Origin: Arthrospira sp. PCC 9108
GTDB lineage: Bacteria; Cyanobacteriota; Cyanobacteriia; Cyanobacteriales; Microcoleaceae
DNA: 64,000 bases
NCBI GenBank assembly: GCA_016745315.1
Contig: CP066886.1
Span: 961,501 to 1,025,500 of the forward strand
Reading direction: 5' to 3'
This document shows, one piece after another, positions 61,609-64,000 of the stretch. The stretch's first letter is position 1. Each line of letters starts with the position of its first letter. The notes beneath the pieces are model-generated. The model saw only the letters and a program-made list of their open reading frames with translations. It did not search any database and was not told the DNA's origin. The translations under genes and the position numbers were made by a program.

Positions 61609-64000
61609 ATGATTAAAGTTGGACAAGTTGAACGAGTTACCCAAAACCGCGTTATTAAACTATTTCAAAACCAACTGGGTTATACCTATCTGGGAAACTG
61701 GAAAGACCGAGAAAATAACGGCAATATAGAGGCTGAATATTTAACCCAATGGCTCACCCAGCAAGGCATTAAGGACACCCTCATCAATAAAACCCTGAGA
61801 GAATTGGATAAAGCCGCCAGCTTGGGAGAAACCCAAAACCTTTATGATGCTAATAAGGCTGTTTATCGCCTGCTGCGTTATGGGGTAAAGGTGAAAGGGG
61901 GGCGGGTGAACAAACTCAAACGGTTTGGCTCATTGATTGGGAAAATCCCGACAATAATCGCTTTTATCTGGCGGAAGAAGTGACGATAAAAGGCAACCAG
62001 AAGAAACGCCCGGATATTGTGGTCTATATTAATGGTATTGCTGTGGCGGTTCTGGAACTCAAACGTTCCACGGTTTCGGTGGCGGAAGGTATCCGTCAAA
62101 ATCTGGATAATCAAAAAAAGGAATTTATCCGCCCCTTTTTTACGACGCTTCAGTTAGTGATGGCGGGAAACGATACCCAAGGACTCCGCTACGGCACTAT
62201 CGAAACCTCGGAAAAGTATTATTTGGAATGGAAAGAAGCGGGAGTTAATGCCTTTGAGAGTCTCCTAGATTGGCATCTTAGCCTACTGTGTGAAAAAAGC
62301 CGCCTGCTGGAAATCATCCACGACTTTATTATCTTTGATGCGGGGATTAAAAAAACCTGCCGCCATAACCAATATTTTGGGATTAAAGTCGCCCAGGAAT
62401 TTATCGATCGCCGTGAGGGTGGCATTATCTGGCACACTCAAGGGTCAGGAAAAAGCCTAACTATGGTGTGGCTGGCGAAATGGATTCGGGAACATCAAAG
62501 GCAGGCTAGGGTTTTAATTATAAGCGATCGCACGGAACTCGACGAACAGATTAGCAGCATCTTTAAAGGAGTCGATGAGGAGATTTACCGCACCGAAAGC
62601 AGCGCCGACCTGATGAATAAACTCAACCAAACCCAACCCTGGTTAATGTGTTCCCTCATTCACAAATTCGGTCACTCTTCCCAAGAGGCGACGGAGGAAT
62701 TTATTAACAGCCTCCAGCAACTCCCCAGCAACTTCTCCCCCAAGGGTAACTTATTTGTGTTTGTGGATGAATGTCACCGCACCCAGTCCGGGAAACTCCA
62801 CACCGCCATGAAGCAAATGCTCCCGAATGCCCTATTTATCGGGTTTACGGGGACTCCCCTATTGAAACAAGACAAACAGCGCAGCATCGAAGTATTTGGG
62901 GGGTATATCCACACTTACAAATTTAACGAAGCGGTGAGAGATGGGGTTATCCTCGATTTACGATATGAGGCGCGGGACATTGACCAAACCCTCACCAGTC
63001 CCCAGAAAATAGACCAGTGGTTTGAGGCGAAAACTCGCGGCTTGTCAGAATTTGCCAAAACCCAACTGAAAAAGAAATGGGGGACGATGCAAAAACTCCT
63101 CTCTAGTAAGTCTCGCCTGGAACAAATTGTTAACGATATTCTCCTAGACATGGAAACCAAACCCCGACTAATGGACGGACGGGGTAACGCCATGCTGGTC
63201 TGTAGCAGCATTTATCAAGCCTGCAAAACCTACGAAATTCTCAGCCAAACGGACTTTAAGGGTAAATGTGCGATCATCACCAGTTATAAACCTTCCCCGG
63301 CGGATATTAAAGGGGAGGAAACGGGGGAGGGACTGACGGAAAAACTCCACCAGTATGGGATTTATCGGCGTATGTTGGCGGACTATTTTAATCAGCCGGA
63401 AGATGAAGCCATGTATCGGGTGGGGGAATTTGAGCAGGAGGTTAAACGGCGCTTTATTGATGAACCGGGACAAATGCGCCTGTTAATTGTGGTGGATAAG
63501 CTGTTAACGGGCTTTGATGCACCCCCGGCGACTTATCTCTATATTGACAAAACGATGCGAGATCATGGCTTATTTCAGGCTATTTGTCGGGTTAATCGCC
63601 TTGATGGAGAGGATAAGGAATATGGCTATATTGTGGATTATAAGGACCTGTTCCAGCAATTAGAGGGGGCGGTTACAGATTACACTAGCGGGGCTTTTGA
63701 GGACTACGAGGCGGCGGACGTGGCGGGGTTATTGAGCGATCGCCTTTCCAAGGGCCAAGAACGCCTAGAAACCGCCCTAGAAGCCGTCCGCGCCCTCTGT
63801 GAAACCGTCCCCCGTCCCCGTCACACTTCCGACTATCTCCATTATTTCTGCGCCGCCGACACCACGGATAAAACCGCCCTCGCCGCCAACGAAGCCCAAC
63901 GGGTCGCCCTCTATCAAACCGTTAACGCCGCCATTCGCGCCTATAGTAACCTCGCCAACGAAATGGAAGCGGCGGGATACACCCCCAGGAAGCAGCCAGC
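61609..64000 (+). CDS. hsdR: Type I restriction endonuclease HsdR, frameshifted and cut by the window edge
   Basis: Motor and nuclease subunit. The first frame (from 61609) ends at 61983. The true continuation joins at a run of six G (61897-61902), where one more G gives YGVKVKGGAGEQTQTVWLID. After that the frame is open to the window end. PD-(D/E)XK nuclease: Asp in KRPDIVVYI and Glu-Leu-Lys in AVLELKR. Helicase motifs: Walker A HTQGSGKSLTMVWLA, VLIISDRTELDEQ, DECHR box, FTGTPLL, and the C-terminal VVDKLLTGFDAPPATYL. It is separated from hsdS by 2.8 kb of inserted genes. Confidence 0.92.

Overview
The window comes from a cyanobacterium, most likely a filamentous Oscillatoriales of the Arthrospira/Limnospira type. 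The evidence for a cyanobacterium is direct: very frequent HIP1 octamers (GCGATCGC), psbU, zeta-carotene desaturase, CruF, a Tab2-type PSI translation factor, phylloquinone genes (menI, menF, menA) and Gap2. The genus is inferred from the many Uma2 nuclease genes, the type of intergenic repeats and the gene content.

Layout. 1-7.4 kb: typA (cut by the window edge), a tandem intergenic repeat, nadA, a metallophosphoesterase, psbU, an SRPBCC protein with zds, and a small unknown gene. 7.9-12 kb: a phosphatase-fold protein that has lost its catalytic residues, an ABC-2 permease, and a decayed IS607-type element (tnpA/tnpB) with an ORF-less group II intron in the 5' part of tnpA. 12-20.3 kb: gpmI, an iron-uptake group (futB-like permease, futA-like lipoprotein, later an SLH/OprB porin) and cruF. 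21-23.9 kb: tab2, smpB, fumC. 23.9-29.3 kb: six near-identical tandem Uma2 (DUF820) genes that differ in the copy number of a 21-bp in-frame repeat. 29.5-37.3 kb: small unknown genes, chorismate lyase, an RHH protein, a PanE-like reductase, menI, a TerB-like protein, a DUF815 ATPase, TMEM14 and ygfZ. 37.3-42.7 kb: a six-domain response regulator/diguanylate cyclase, a lone receiver and a ClC transporter with CBS and USP domains. 42.8-55 kb: GNAT, Xaa-Pro aminopeptidase, YbaB, murC-murB, gap2, thiL, menF, a CYP110-like P450 and menA. 55-64 kb: a type I restriction-modification locus (hsdM, hsdS, hsdR) with an extra DNA methyltransferase, a short ORF that may be a restriction-enzyme remnant, and two divergent Uma2 genes inserted before hsdR.

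How genes work together. zds and cruF belong to carotenoid synthesis. futA/futB and the porin form an iron-import route without a local ATPase gene. menF, menA and menI serve phylloquinone synthesis, and the chorismate lyase opens the plastoquinone branch from the same precursor. The hsd genes form one restriction system with accessory nucleases and a methylase.

Most notable: (i) the six-copy Uma2 array, each copy with its own extended -10 promoter and with mosaic sequence markers that require recombination between copies; (ii) an ORF-less group II intron inside a dying IS607 element; (iii) four long genes (clc, thiL, hsdM, hsdR), each broken by exactly one missing base in a G/C run, which points to homopolymer undercalling in the assembly or, less likely, real slippage; (iv) a pair of similar intergenic elements of about 190 bp; (v) a REC-wHTH-Hpt-REC-REC-GGDEF protein. 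No tRNA, rRNA or CRISPR array was seen.
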